A DNA stretch of 64,000 nt. Source: Nitrospira sp. (GTDB taxonomy: Bacteria > Nitrospirota > Nitrospiria > Nitrospirales > Nitrospiraceae). The DNA is taken from the NCBI GenBank assembly GCA_005116835.1, contig SWDM01000023.1, positions 68,870-132,869 of the forward strand, in the 5' to 3' direction. A program made the position numbers and the translations under genes. A model generated the notes under the pieces. That model worked only from the letters and a program-made list of their open reading frames with translations, searched no databases and had not been told where the DNA came from. Within the stretch, counting starts at the first letter, position 1. Each line of letters begins with the position of its first letter. This document shows positions 1 through 9,989 of the stretch, in pieces.

Positions 1-87
1 AATGTTGAGGGGCTCGGGGTGGTATCGGAGACCGTGGTCGTCTCGTCTGACGTAATCACGACGTCGACAGACGAGGTTCTACACTAA
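1..87 (+). other. 3' end of an open frame cut by the window edge
   Basis: Frame 1 is open from the window edge to a TAA at 85-87, directly before the ATG of the methylase fragment and in the same frame. The 28 codons show no methylase motif. They may be the tail of an unrelated gene, or sequence that replaced the lost 5' half of the methylase. I cannot tell which from this window. Confidence 0.3.
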
Positions 88-2046
88 ATGCCAACGGCCA
101 GTGTCCCAAACTCATTGACACGTTCCGCGCTCTCGTTTTTGGACCACCATCTCAAGTGCGGCAACTCGCTTATCGGCGCTACGGTGGAAGAAGTGGACAA
201 AGCATTAGAGACCCCGGAGCAGACGTCGTTCTTCCATACCAGCGAGTTCGCGCGCGAGCTGGTGGCAGTGGACCTTATGCGAAAGATCGGCGAGCTTTCT
301 GATGTAACACCGGAGCAGGTGCAGGAGTCCCGTCGAGAGTTCCGAAAGGCAGCCTCCGCTCTGATACCAGCCAAGACTGTCATGGACGTTTACGTTAGTC
401 GATGGTTCGGTAATGAGCCAGTACACAAAACAGTCGGGGTGGGGCTCAAGCCAGCACCTCTGAGCAAGCGAAAAGCTTTGCACGACTTTGCTCTCGATTT
501 TCTCCGAACGGACACGTGTAAGGAGTGGCTTAAACATCCAAGGGAGTTGGCCAAGCTCAACGGCAATGACCGAAAAGTAGCCGAAACTGCACTCAAGGCA
601 GCCCAAGAAAAGCGGTTTTTCCACTGGGCAATTGAGTTTCCAGAAGTCTTCTTCGCCCCACGCCAAGGAACAACGCAGGTAGTGGAGAAAAAGCCAGACT
701 CAGGGTTCGATGCAGTCGTGGGAAACCCACCATATGATGTGCTGGCCACTGAGGAGCTTGGCTACGATGTATCGAAAGATCTAGCTTTTTATGAATCGGC
801 GCTTGTCTATGAGCCAGCCATACGAGGCAAGAAGAATTTGTACAAGCTCTTCATATGCCGTGGTGTAGCTGCTACAAGACCAGCAGGAGCATTTTCCTTC
901 ATCGTTCCCATGCCGCTGCTAGGTGATGACCAATCGGCTGATGTGCGAAGACTTTTGCTGGAAAAGACCGGTCTTAGGATGATCGAATCTTTTCCTCAAA
1001 AGGACGATCCGCACAATCGAGTCTTTCCAGAAGCCAAGCTCTCCACTACAATCTTTGTGACGCGAACTCAAAATAACAAACAAGGATGCTTTTCTATCAG
1101 GGTGCACCCTGGACGTCTCATTGAAGAAACCTCACCTAAACTTGAGCTGTCTTCATCAAAGGTTCTGACCTTCGACCCTGAGAATAGCGCAATTCCATCA
1201 TGCACCCAACAAGACTGGGATCTCGTGGTTAGAATCATCGATTTGAAAACAATTCTCCGCATGCCTGAAATTGCCGGATCATATCAGGGTGAAGTAAATG
1301 AAACGAACGAAAGAGAACGGGCAGTTTTCACCAATCGTTCAACGGCTCCTTTGATCCTTCGAGGTGCAAACATTTGTACATACGTGGTTCGAGAAGCATC
1401 TCAGGGGGAAGAAGTTCGGCTGGATGTCAAAAAGTTTCTTGCGGGCAAAGGAAAGGACGCAAAAGCATTCGCGCACAAGAGCAACCGGGCTGGCTTTCAG
1501 CGCAGTTCGCCCCAGAATAACTTTCGAAGAATTATTGCCGCACGAATTCCTGTGGGCAGCTTTTGTTTTGATACCGTCAGTTATGTGATGGAAGAGTCCT
1601 CTAAGATCGATCTGGACCTTTTGCTCGCCTTCCTCAATTCAAAGATTTTGGATTGGTACTTCAGACTTGGAAGCACAAACTCAAAGGTAAATGAATACCA
1701 GTTCAACTCCTTGCCGGTACCAACCATTTCTGCTGAAAAATCGAATGTGGAGTATCAAACCTTGCTCAAGAAAAACCAGTGGCCTGAATTGAGGAAGCTC
1801 CTGTGTGCTGAATGCACAACGCCCGGTGTAATGCCTAAGCCCGTTGCCGAAGCGTTGGCAGAGATGAGCCGCTGTATTCAGAAGATAGAGACAGCGCGCG
1901 TGCTCAAGAACCGCTCCGAGCGCTCACACTTGGCACTAGAAAGCCAACCCATTCAGGACACAATAGATGCCATTATCTTCCATTGCTACGGCCTCTCCGA
2001 CGATGACGCCTTATACGTGTCAAAACGGTTGAAGGAGATGCTCTAA
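88..2046 (+). pseudogene. Eco57I/type IIG-like DNA adenine methylase, 5'-truncated
   Basis: The protein (652 aa) begins at the block SFLDHHLKCGNSLIG (residues 16-30). In full-length Eco57I-class methylases this block follows the SAM-binding motif I. The catalytic NPPY motif is at 213-216, preceded by FDAVVG. A target-recognition-like C-terminal half follows (about 290-560). The motif I region is absent and an in-frame stop sits directly before the ATG, so I read this as a truncated methylase that probably cannot bind SAM. Full-length relatives are usually 900 aa or more. The next gene on the strand is a PLD-helicase, as in restriction or defence loci. Alternatively, a separate upstream polypeptide could supply the missing half. 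Confidence 0.7.
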
Positions 2047-2234
2047 CGCGTGGTTAGCGTGTGGCCAAGATATTAACGATGTGGCTTTCTGAGATCCATG
2101 CATCATGCTTGCTCTCTACCATACGCTTTCAGATTTGCTTCTCCTGAAGCGTGCCTGAGACATTGCTCGAAACGATTCTCGAACCGTAACATACTGCCTA
2201 TAGTTCATCTCGATGATTTGTTAATGGACCGAAT

Positions 2235-5200
2235 ATGAAGATTCCGTATGTCATAGACAACCAGACCAACCGATTGACCGATGTGTTAAATGGCCTGCTG
2301 GCTGAGCACGCCGGTCGGTCTGTAGACGTGGCGACGGCGTATTTTACAGTCCAGGGCTACAGGTTATTGAAAGACGGGCTGGATCGCCTCGGAACGTTTC
2401 GATTACTCCTCGGGGCCGAGCCCCACGCTGGTGAAGATGTCGGACTCCATGCCAACGCTAAGGCCGTTAAGGCTGCGCTTACAGGTGATCTGAACAGAGA
2501 ACCGTTCACGGAAGAAACACTCCGTCTCATCGAGGATCTGATTCGCTATCTGCGGAAGGATCACGTGCTGGTTAATTTACATGATCAAGGCTTCCTCCAC
2601 GCCAAGTGCTTCCTGTTTTACGCCGACCGTCCAGGCCAGCAGGGCCTTTTTGACCGATTTCGGCCAATCGTGGCGATCGTAGGTTCAAGCAATTTTACCG
2701 GCCCTGGTCTCACAAGTAACCGAGAGTTGAATCTAGCCCATAAAGTTCTCTTGGATGATGCTGAAGTTGAAGATCCGCAGGCTGAAAAATCCGTCGCTTG
2801 GCTCTCAGACCAATCTGCCAGTGAGCGGATCTCTCTAAAGAACCGCCAGCTTATCAAGAGCGAGGTCGGTGCTCGCGCCATCATAGAGTTGGAGCAGTGG
2901 TATGAACGGCAGTGGCAGGATGCGCGAAACTTCAAAGACGACCTGATCGCCCTTTTAGACGCATCTAAGTTTGGCCAGTTCGAGTACACGCCGTATCAGA
3001 TTTACATGAAGGCACTGTTCGAATACTTCAAGGACGATCTGGATCGTCCGGCTGAGGGTGTGGGCCGATCGGCGGTAGACTTGGCCGAGTTCCAGGAAGA
3101 TGCAGTCAGAAAGGCTCGGAAGATTCTGGCACGCTACGACGGTGTCATGGTGGCCGATTCTGTTGGACTCGGCAAGACATGGATTGGCAAGAAGCTTCTG
3201 GAAGACTTCGCCTACCATCTCCGTCAGCAAGCGCTCGTCGTGTGCCCAGCGTCGTTAGAAGACATGTGGGAAACCGAGTTGGGGAAAGCCTCAATTTCGG
3301 TTCGTGTGATCAGTCAAGAGCGACTCGGACAAGCTGACTTTGCGGTGGATGAGTACAGCAACGTGGATGTGATTTTGATCGATGAGTCTCACAATTTTCG
3401 GAACCCTGGCAGCCAGCGGTACGAGAATTTGGAACGACTGATCGGATTGAACGGCGGTCTTGGGCGGGACGGGAATCGGAAGAAGCTCATCCTTCTGACA
3501 GCGACTCCAGTTAACAATGATTTGCTGGACCTCTATCAGCAGATTAATCTCTTTACACGAGGCGACCTGGGTTACTTCGCGGCAGCTGGGATCGGCGATC
3601 TGCGCAAGTACTTTCTTGCTGCGAGACGAGAGGTTGGAGATCGGTCCAGTGCGGTGGCTCTCTTCAATCTACTGGAAGAAGTTGTTATCCGCCGGACGCG
3701 GCCGTTCATTCGCCAGGCCTATCCGGATGCCACGATTAATGGGGAGCGCATTACTTTTCCGGAGCGGAAGCTGAAGACTGTCCGGTACGATCTTGAGGCG
3801 ACGTATAACGGAATTTACGCGGAAGTCGTATTCGGAATCGAAGGGCTTCGACTTGCACCCTACAACCTCGAAGCCTTCAAGAAGAAGGGCGTCGAAGTCG
3901 ACGAACTGGAGGCTGGTCGCGAACAAGCCTTAGTCGGGATATTTAAGAGCCGGTACCTCAAACGCTTCGAGTCGAGTATTGCGGCTTTTCGGATCAGCGT
4001 TCGTCGAGCGCTGGAGTTCCAGAAAACATTCGAGTCCTACATTCTCGATGGCAAGGCTCTTAAGAGTGTCGATTTTCACCGTGCGATGCGGTTCCTAGAG
4101 CGCGAGGGTGAAGAGGACGATGCTCTGCCAACCTCCAAGGCCGATGAACTGGATGCATCCGAAGACGCAAAGACCGCGTTGGGCACTATGCCAATTGTCG
4201 ATCCTGCGCAATATAACCTGCGAGCATTGCATGCGGCCGTTCAACACGACATTGATACCCTTACGAAGATTTGGCAGCGGGTGAAGGATATTAAGCCTGA
4301 GAAAGATGCCAAACTGCAGAAATTGAAAACCATCCTATTCAAGGACCTGAAAGGGAAAAAAGTCATTATCTTCACTTATTACAAGGATACAGCCCGCTAC
4401 CTGTATGAACAGCTCGGCGGCGACGCCGGTGCAGCTTTTCTGAAAAAGGCTGGTAACCCGCATGTCCGAAGAATGGACAGCGGGGCCGCCCCAAAAGAAC
4501 GCGTCGGGTTGGTTCAAGCGTTTGCGCCAGTGGCAAATAAGCGGCCAGAGCTTCTGGGAACCGAAAAAGAGGTAGATCTGCTCATTTCGACCGACGTCTT
4601 ATCGGAAGGTCAAAATCTCCAAGACTGCGGATATCTCGTTAACTATGATCTGCATTGGAATCCGACCCGCATGGTGCAGCGTGCCGGTCGTATCGACAGA
4701 ATCGGGACAAAGTTCGACACGCTCTGGATCTACAACATGTTTCCTGAAGAGGGGCTGGAGCGATTGCTACGTCTCGTGCAGAGCCTTAGCGCAAAGATCG
4801 CTGATATAGATCGAACCGGATTCTTAGACGCTAGTGTTTTAGGAGAAACAGTCCATCCCAGAAACTTCAACACTCTTAGACGGATTCGGGAAGAGGATGG
4901 GACGGTCATTGAGGAAGAAGAACAGTTTACCGAGTTGGCTAGTAATGAGTTCTTGTTGCAGCAACTGCGCACCTTGCTCAACAAAGAAGGACAGGAAGCA
5001 CTCGATCAGTTGCCAGATGGAATTCATTCAGGGTTGGCCCGTGACCGTACCAAGGGAATCTTCTTTTATTTCAAGGCAGGCGATCCTATTGGACAAGGTC
5101 ATCTCCATTTCTGGCGCTACTACGATCTGAGGGAGAATCGGATCGTTGATAACCGATACCTGATTGCCAACTTGATTGCCTGTAATCCTGACACTCCTCG

Positions 5201-5612
5201 CGTCGTTGCCGACTACGATGTATTTGACCTGAAAGAGAAGATTGTCATCGATATCCTTCAGTCTCATCAACGCCAGCAGTCCATCCAAGCAGCACCCAAG
5301 GTGATTGATCCGATTCAGGCGACTGTGGCCACCGCGATCCAGGGGTATCTCCAGCACCCTAAGGTTGATCGTGTCCAGGCTCTCGATGCCATTCGCTACT
5401 TAAACCAGCCGCTTCCCGGCGTGCAGGTGAAAGAGCTTCGAAATGCTTTCAAAGCCTTTCGTAACGACCAGGCAATCGACGTATTGCTACAGGTTGTGCT
5501 TTCGCTGAAATCTCGTTACGGGACAATCGGTACATCAGATTCTGGCGCGACGGCAAGGAGTCTAAGACGAGAAGACCTTCATCTTGTCTGTTTTGAGTAC
5601 ATCTGCAGCTAG
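2235..5612 (+). CDS. Phospholipase D-like/SNF2-family helicase (defence or restriction type)
   Basis: This is a large two-part protein of 1125 aa. The N-terminal PLD-like nuclease domain (about 1-200) has one HxK motif (H122, K124) followed by the SSN stretch at 151-153 and E164. The SF2 helicase core has Walker A SVGLGKT at about 309-315, a DESH box at 383-386, an LTATP motif III and a C-terminal RecA lobe with an AGRIDRIG motif VI. A helical tail of about 300 residues follows. Such PLD-SNF2 fusions occur next to DNA methylases in restriction-like phage defence loci, and the upstream neighbour is a methylase fragment. A single HKD-type motif suggests a dimeric nuclease. With the methylase truncated, the system may be non-functional. 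No DISARM drmA or drmB is seen. Confidence 0.82.
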   Translation: MKIPYVIDNQTNRLTDVLNGLLAEHAGRSVDVATAYFTVQGYRLLKDGLDRLGTFRLLLGAEPHAGEDVGLHANAKAVKAALTGDLNREPFTEETLRLIEDLIRYLRKDHVLVNLHDQGFLHAKCFLFYADRPGQQGLFDRFRPIVAIVGSSNFTGPGLTSNRELNLAHKVLLDDAEVEDPQAEKSVAWLSDQSASERISLKNRQLIKSEVGARAIIELEQWYERQWQDARNFKDDLIALLDASKFGQFEYTPYQIYMKALFEYFKDDLDRPAEGVGRSAVDLAEFQEDAVRKARKILARYDGVMVADSVGLGKTWIGKKLLEDFAYHLRQQALVVCPASLEDMWETELGKASISVRVISQERLGQADFAVDEYSNVDVILIDESHNFRNPGSQRYENLERLIGLNGGLGRDGNRKKLILLTATPVNNDLLDLYQQINLFTRGDLGYFAAAGIGDLRKYFLAARREVGDRSSAVALFNLLEEVVIRRTRPFIRQAYPDATINGERITFPERKLKTVRYDLEATYNGIYAEVVFGIEGLRLAPYNLEAFKKKGVEVDELEAGREQALVGIFKSRYLKRFESSIAAFRISVRRALEFQKTFESYILDGKALKSVDFHRAMRFLEREGEEDDALPTSKADELDASEDAKTALGTMPIVDPAQYNLRALHAAVQHDIDTLTKIWQRVKDIKPEKDAKLQKLKTILFKDLKGKKVIIFTYYKDTARYLYEQLGGDAGAAFLKKAGNPHVRRMDSGAAPKERVGLVQAFAPVANKRPELLGTEKEVDLLISTDVLSEGQNLQDCGYLVNYDLHWNPTRMVQRAGRIDRIGTKFDTLWIYNMFPEEGLERLLRLVQSLSAKIADIDRTGFLDASVLGETVHPRNFNTLRRIREEDGTVIEEEEQFTELASNEFLLQQLRTLLNKEGQEALDQLPDGIHSGLARDRTKGIFFYFKAGDPIGQGHLHFWRYYDLRENRIVDNRYLIANLIACNPDTPRVVADYDVFDLKEKIVIDILQSHQRQQSIQAAPKVIDPIQATVATAIQGYLQHPKVDRVQALDAIRYLNQPLPGVQVKELRNAFKAFRNDQAIDVLLQVVLSLKSRYGTIGTSDSGATARSLRREDLHLVCFEYICS

Positions 5613-5730
5613 ATGATACGAGTTTAAAATCAGTCTTAAGGCCAATTAGGTTGTAAATGGAGAATACATTATGGGATCGCTCTATCTGAACTCTCCCTCG
5701 GTGAAATAAAGGTGCCAAGAACCATTGGCC

Positions 5731-5832
5731 ATAATCGTACCTGACATCATCGCCAAAGAAATCACCGACAACCTCGAAGCAGCCCTCGAAGAGTTCCGAC
5801 TATGTCCCAAGTCTCCCCCAGAGATTCACTAG
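5731..5832 (+). pseudogene. Remnant of a type I HsdM-like methylase C-terminus
   Basis: A short frame ending in TAG reads DIIAKEITDNLEAALEEF. This resembles the conserved C-terminal helix of HsdM subunits and related N-6 adenine methylases (IAxDLEAALEQF). No start codon or upstream methylase sequence is attached, so this looks like the last few codons of a deleted gene. It sits between the PLD-helicase and the next gene, which fits repeated turnover of defence genes here. The match is from memory of the family, over about 18 residues. Confidence 0.4.
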
Positions 5833-5892
5833 GCCTCAATCGGCCTTGAGCGGGTGATCCGAGGGTAAGGGGCGACAAAGAGGTTAGGAGTT

Positions 5893-6711
5893 ATGACACT
5901 TGAGGAAATGACGACTCAGTGGAAGAAGGTCATAGCGGGAAAGCCTCCCTATTTCTTTCCTGGAGACCGTAAGATTCTAGAGCAAAGTGGCGTTGCCTTG
6001 GTCACCCACGGATCGTATGACAAATTTTCAAAAAGCGACGACCTTCGTGAATGCGAAGCGAAACCTGCCCTGTTCATGGACCTAATTCCCCAACCGTATG
6101 CTGGTGACTTGATTAAAGCAGACATTTTTCTCTTGCAGATGAATCCTGGATTCGGCGCACATGACTATTACGCTGAGTATAGGGATGAGCATTTCAGAAG
6201 CACTATAGAGTTGAATCTTAAACAGAAACTGAAGGGTATCAAATACCCTTTCTTTGTACTCAACCCGGCCTTTGCATGGCACGGAGGTTTCAAGTATTGG
6301 GAAGCTCGGCTCAGGCGTTTTGCCAGGGCGTTTCAGATAAGGAATCGGCTGAGCACCTACCAGGATGCCCTGTCTATGCTTTCGCATCGTGTAGCAGTTA
6401 TCGAATTAGTTCCTTACCATTCCAGAAAGTGGAACTTACCCAGGAAGATTGTTAGCGAATTGCCTTCCTCTAATGCCATCAAGGAATTTGTCCGCTCCAC
6501 AGTTGTTGAGAGGGCAAAAACAGGAGATGCAATTGTGATCGTTATGCGAGGAAATCAATACTGGGGGATTGGGAATTCATCCAGAGGAGTTATCTCTGAT
6601 CCACGTTCTTTTACGAATCAAGGAGCCTACTTTACAAACAAGGGAAAGGCTAAGCGAAAACTAGCCGCGTGGCTTGGGGTACAAAAAGAGATCAGGGCGA
6701 TTGGGAAATAA
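5893..6711 (+). CDS. Conserved hypothetical protein, possibly uracil-DNA-glycosylase-fold
   Basis: The 272-aa protein has a ribosome-binding site (TTAGGAG) just before the ATG. It lacks a signal peptide and membrane segments, so it is probably cytosolic. Two stretches, FLLQMNPGFG (about residue 79) and VAVIELVPYHS (about residue 170), recall the MNPG-type and late catalytic loops of UDG-superfamily proteins. The middle part is rich in aromatic residues (FAWHGGFKYW). The likeness is weak and not enough to assign an activity. It lies in the island between defence gene remnants and a replication module. A cluster of basic residues at the C-terminus could contact nucleic acid. Confidence 0.6.
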   Translation: MTLEEMTTQWKKVIAGKPPYFFPGDRKILEQSGVALVTHGSYDKFSKSDDLRECEAKPALFMDLIPQPYAGDLIKADIFLLQMNPGFGAHDYYAEYRDEHFRSTIELNLKQKLKGIKYPFFVLNPAFAWHGGFKYWEARLRRFARAFQIRNRLSTYQDALSMLSHRVAVIELVPYHSRKWNLPRKIVSELPSSNAIKEFVRSTVVERAKTGDAIVIVMRGNQYWGIGNSSRGVISDPRSFTNQGAYFTNKGKAKRKLAAWLGVQKEIRAIGK

Positions 6712-7078
6712 ATCTGGGAAATTCTACTTTTCTGCTGCGCCTGACGGTTGCTTGCGCTGTTCTTCAGGCGGGGAGCGGGCTGTTCTCTCGCGCTGCCTCG
6801 CTCTTCGGTGAAAAGGTTTTGCAGACACACGACCCGGTGAGGTATAACAACACCGCCATCTTTCGAATCGCTTCGCATCCTGCCCTCATCTCAAGTTGGA
6901 ATCCAGACAACGACGGGGACACGCCTGTGCACCGATCGAGTTAAGGTAAGAGAGATCAAAAACAGTGGGTTTCCCAATAATTGGGGTCCCCATCTCTTTT
7001 CTTGGGTTTTCTAACCTGGTTCTCCAGGAGTTTCCTCGTAGTTTGCAGTGGTTTCTTGTGTGACAGCGTGACCAGTCG
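6712..7078. other. Convergent intergenic region
   Basis: These 367 bp lie between the ends of a plus-strand and a minus-strand gene. I see no supported gene. An inverted repeat, CGCCTGA/TCAGGCG (6738-6744 and 6764-6770), and a small CCTGG/CCAGG hairpin near 7015 could act in termination, but neither has a convincing U-tract. Confidence 0.4.
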
Positions 7079-9682
7079 TCAAGGAATCTCGATCCATTCG
7101 GCGACCAGTGCTGGATCCGCAGGCGGATGACACGCCGTGCAACTCACGAGATGATGTACACTTTCCCAAAACCGAATGCCCTTACAAGAGAAACAGGCTT
7201 CTGCACGTCGATGCTGCGGCAAAGTCTCCAGCTCGGGTCCTGCCTTGCCTTCCTTCTCGTTGGGCCTCTTACCCTCTAAGTCCAGCGGTAATTCGTCGCT
7301 GACAGGTTTCGTGGAGGAAGGTGTCATGGTGTCAGCCTCCGATTCGCCCTGCTGTTCTGCAGGGTTCTGGAGCATGACAGGATGACACCTTGCATTGACA
7401 AACTTCCAGGATCGCGTCACTGAGGAACGGGCCTCTCGAACAACGACCCCCACCTGGGCTTCGATGAGCTCCTTATTGCGCCCGAGCCAGGCACCCAGGA
7501 CCGTCGTACTCCGAAACGGGAACATTCGCTCGGATCCGGGGTAGATTTTCCGCAATTCTTGGAATAATTCCTGCGTAGTGGTCACGTACTGGTTCCACAT
7601 GAGAGGCCGCTCGGTGACCCACAGGGTCAACAATTCCAATCGTTCATCCCCTTCACCTAATAAGGCCAACTGTGTCCGATCGAGGACGGCCATAGCCGCG
7701 CTAAATTCAGCGTGAAGACCAAGGACCGGCGCAGCGAGGCTGCCGAACCAGTGAAAGTCGGCGAGCCGATGGGAAGAGGTGCTCTGCCCAGGAGTGGTCC
7801 GCATGCTGGCTACCACTTGGTTCAAGATGGTCAGGATGGACCCCCAAATCGCTCCCCGGCGATTGACAATTTCCCCCTGGAGCTGTTTCTCCGGCCGCTT
7901 GCTCCCCTGAATGGTCTCCATCCGGATGGGAAGCAACCGGCGTGCGACGTCGTCTCGTTTCCAACGGGGATCTCGGGAGGTAATAACCAGCATGCAGTCC
8001 GTCCGGTAACTGATCAGCCTGTTTGTGGTGTAGAGTTCACGTTTTTCGATGTCCGCTCCGGTGGCGAGCCTCGCCACATGGTCAGGGAGCCATCGAATGT
8101 TGGCATCAGCATTGTCGAACACGGCGAATCGCCGGGCAGTGATGGCCGCAATGAAATCATCTTCGCCGGACGGATCGGAGCGAAAACTGCCGACCTGAAA
8201 GCAAGGACCGTAGAGCGCAAGTCCCAGGCGGCGGCCCAGCGTCGTTTTTCCGCTGCCCTGCTCGCCGATTAACGCAAGGATCGGTCGCACGGGGAGTGCT
8301 TCAAGGAAGAAGATCGACAAGGTCCAGACTTTGAGCAGGGCCAGCGCCTGGGCTTGCATCGCCTGATCATCTCCCGCCAGACTCAAGCCGTCGTAAAGGC
8401 GATGGAAGTTCTCCTGGTCTGCGGTGAAATCGGGATCGATAGGGTTGGCGACACGATCCGACAGAAACAACACATTGTCATACCCATTATCTCGGCTCTC
8501 GATCTCCTCCCCATTGAGGACAAACATCGTGCCGTCGTTCATGTCTATATAAAGCGTCTGGGTTTCCTCCTTCCAGAAGGCCAGACGGTGGACCTGCACT
8601 TTGTCTCCCCGTGTCCGAGCGACCATGAGAATCTGCTCTTCAGCAAAACGCGTTTCTTCCTCAGTCTGATTGAGGTCAAATTCCTCATAGAGTTCCGCCA
8701 AGAACTCTTCCTGATCCACTCGCACGAGCGCCTTCGTTTGTCGATTAAAGAAATACAGCACCCGATCTGGCGTGCAGATTAACTTCCCTTTTTCCGTGAG
8801 GGAGCTGAGCACAAGATCAGCGATTCGACGCTTCCGCTCAAACGGTTTCAACCCTGGTTCGAGCCGGATCGCCGTCACGCGCTCACCGGAGGATCCAGCT
8901 GCCCGCAAGGCCACCTGATCCTGCTTGCGTATCCATCGCTGATACCAAGCCGTGAGCTTCATTAGCCGACGATCGCTAAGCTCCCATCGTTCCAAGAGTG
9001 GCCATAGGTGCTGCCACTGCGATGGCTCAGACACCAGGAAGTCATCTAAGCCAACTTTGATACCTCCTGATTCGGGCAATTGCACGAGCTGCACATGCGC
9101 CCCACGCTGGGTCAGTTCCATGCCAAGGGCATAGAAGCCCGCTAGCACCTGAATCATCTTGTCTGGCCGCCAGGCATCAGAATCTGGCAGGATCTCGACC
9201 CGCCGCCCTTGCCACACAAAAAGGTCCAATTCTGCAAGTACCAGGCGCTCTCCGTTCTCCAGTTTCATCCGCCAGCACCACACGCCAGCTGTTCCCATGA
9301 CAACGAGACTCCCTTGGCAACCCGCCGCGGCTTTCTTCTCGCCTTCCGTGATGACGATCGTAATCGTGGGATCGGCGGCTATGGCTCGCCAGTTGAGAAG
9401 CGGGGGGAGATACAGGTACGGCGCGGAGCCTTTCGCTTGATGATACTTCCGCGTGTGACTATCGGGAGTGACAATCGGCGGGAAGAGCCGCCACCGTTCA
9501 AAATCGAAGGGCTTTCCGTCCAGATCGAAATACGGCAGTCGATAGGCATGGAAGACGCCAGGTAGTTTGAGATCGTGGGGCCGTACAGCATGAATGCCAA
9601 GTCGCGCGATGGTGTCGTCGGAGAGCCCAGACTTGCGCAGATCTGCGAGTTGCTCTTCATGCAGAGAAAGATGTTGGTCCAT
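7079..9682 (-). CDS. Primase-helicase of a mobile element (DUF3854 Toprim + AAA ATPase)
   Basis: The protein is 867 aa. The N-terminal part carries a Toprim-like DUF3854 domain with ITEGEKKA (111-118) and a later PDSD (166-169), the acidic residues of primase-type Toprim domains. The second half is a P-loop helicase domain with Walker A GEQGSGKT at 473-480 and a downstream FDNAD acidic motif, as in replication proteins of phages, plasmids and satellites. Near the C-terminus four cysteines in two CxxC pairs (CFSC and CTAC) suggest a zinc ribbon. It is the last gene of a minus-strand operon behind an AlpA-like regulator and a 76-aa protein. The role inferred is replication of an integrated element. 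Confidence 0.8.
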   Translation of the reverse strand: MDQHLSLHEEQLADLRKSGLSDDTIARLGIHAVRPHDLKLPGVFHAYRLPYFDLDGKPFDFERWRLFPPIVTPDSHTRKYHQAKGSAPYLYLPPLLNWRAIAADPTITIVITEGEKKAAAGCQGSLVVMGTAGVWCWRMKLENGERLVLAELDLFVWQGRRVEILPDSDAWRPDKMIQVLAGFYALGMELTQRGAHVQLVQLPESGGIKVGLDDFLVSEPSQWQHLWPLLERWELSDRRLMKLTAWYQRWIRKQDQVALRAAGSSGERVTAIRLEPGLKPFERKRRIADLVLSSLTEKGKLICTPDRVLYFFNRQTKALVRVDQEEFLAELYEEFDLNQTEEETRFAEEQILMVARTRGDKVQVHRLAFWKEETQTLYIDMNDGTMFVLNGEEIESRDNGYDNVLFLSDRVANPIDPDFTADQENFHRLYDGLSLAGDDQAMQAQALALLKVWTLSIFFLEALPVRPILALIGEQGSGKTTLGRRLGLALYGPCFQVGSFRSDPSGEDDFIAAITARRFAVFDNADANIRWLPDHVARLATGADIEKRELYTTNRLISYRTDCMLVITSRDPRWKRDDVARRLLPIRMETIQGSKRPEKQLQGEIVNRRGAIWGSILTILNQVVASMRTTPGQSTSSHRLADFHWFGSLAAPVLGLHAEFSAAMAVLDRTQLALLGEGDERLELLTLWVTERPLMWNQYVTTTQELFQELRKIYPGSERMFPFRSTTVLGAWLGRNKELIEAQVGVVVREARSSVTRSWKFVNARCHPVMLQNPAEQQGESEADTMTPSSTKPVSDELPLDLEGKRPNEKEGKAGPELETLPQHRRAEACFSCKGIRFWESVHHLVSCTACHPPADPALVAEWIEIP

Positions 9683-9737
9683 GCGTCTAGTCCTTATGCA
9701 GATGAAGTTTGGTCACCGATCAAACTCGTTCGTCATG

Positions 9738-9968
9738 TCAGTCCCGCGTCAGTATTTCTGTAACTTTGCGTGACTTAGATTGCGCTTTCCAGTGTCCTTT
9801 CCCATCGCGGGAATAGGTCACCGTCCGTTTCACGCGTGAGACCCTCAGCCTTTGCATAAGCGTCATCACCCCTCGCGGGGTCTTGAATTCGTACACGAGC
9901 CACCGTCGTCGGGGATCGTGCTTGTCGTGGGTCAAGTAGCGCCGATATGAGTGAAAATAGAACGCCAT
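9738..9968 (-). CDS. Small basic protein of the replication module
   Basis: The 76-aa protein is strongly basic (many Arg and Lys) and is preceded by a near-perfect ribosome-binding site (AAGGAGGG, 8 nt before the ATG), which fixes this start. It sits between the AlpA-like regulator and the primase-helicase in the same direction. The sequence YEFKTPRGVMTLMQRL suggests a compact beta-rich fold. I recognise no family. The basic charge and position suggest DNA binding or a replication accessory. Confidence 0.65.
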   Translation of the reverse strand: MAFYFHSYRRYLTHDKHDPRRRWLVYEFKTPRGVMTLMQRLRVSRVKRTVTYSRDGKGHWKAQSKSRKVTEILTRD

Positions 9969-9989
9969 GGCCGTCCCTCCTTGTCGTCA

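Noticed and set aside
2041-2060. CTCTAAC...GTTAGCG after the methylase stop as an attC
   Set aside because: The two halves are only a few bases apart and the second does not fit GTTRRRY.
2235-5612. DISARM system
   Set aside because: DISARM needs drmA and drmB (DUF1998); neither is present. The PLD part is fused to the helicase, unlike drmC.
7712-8272. Plus-strand frame inside the primase-helicase gene
   Set aside because: The minus-strand gene carries Walker A and Toprim motifs; this frame has no motif or ribosome site.
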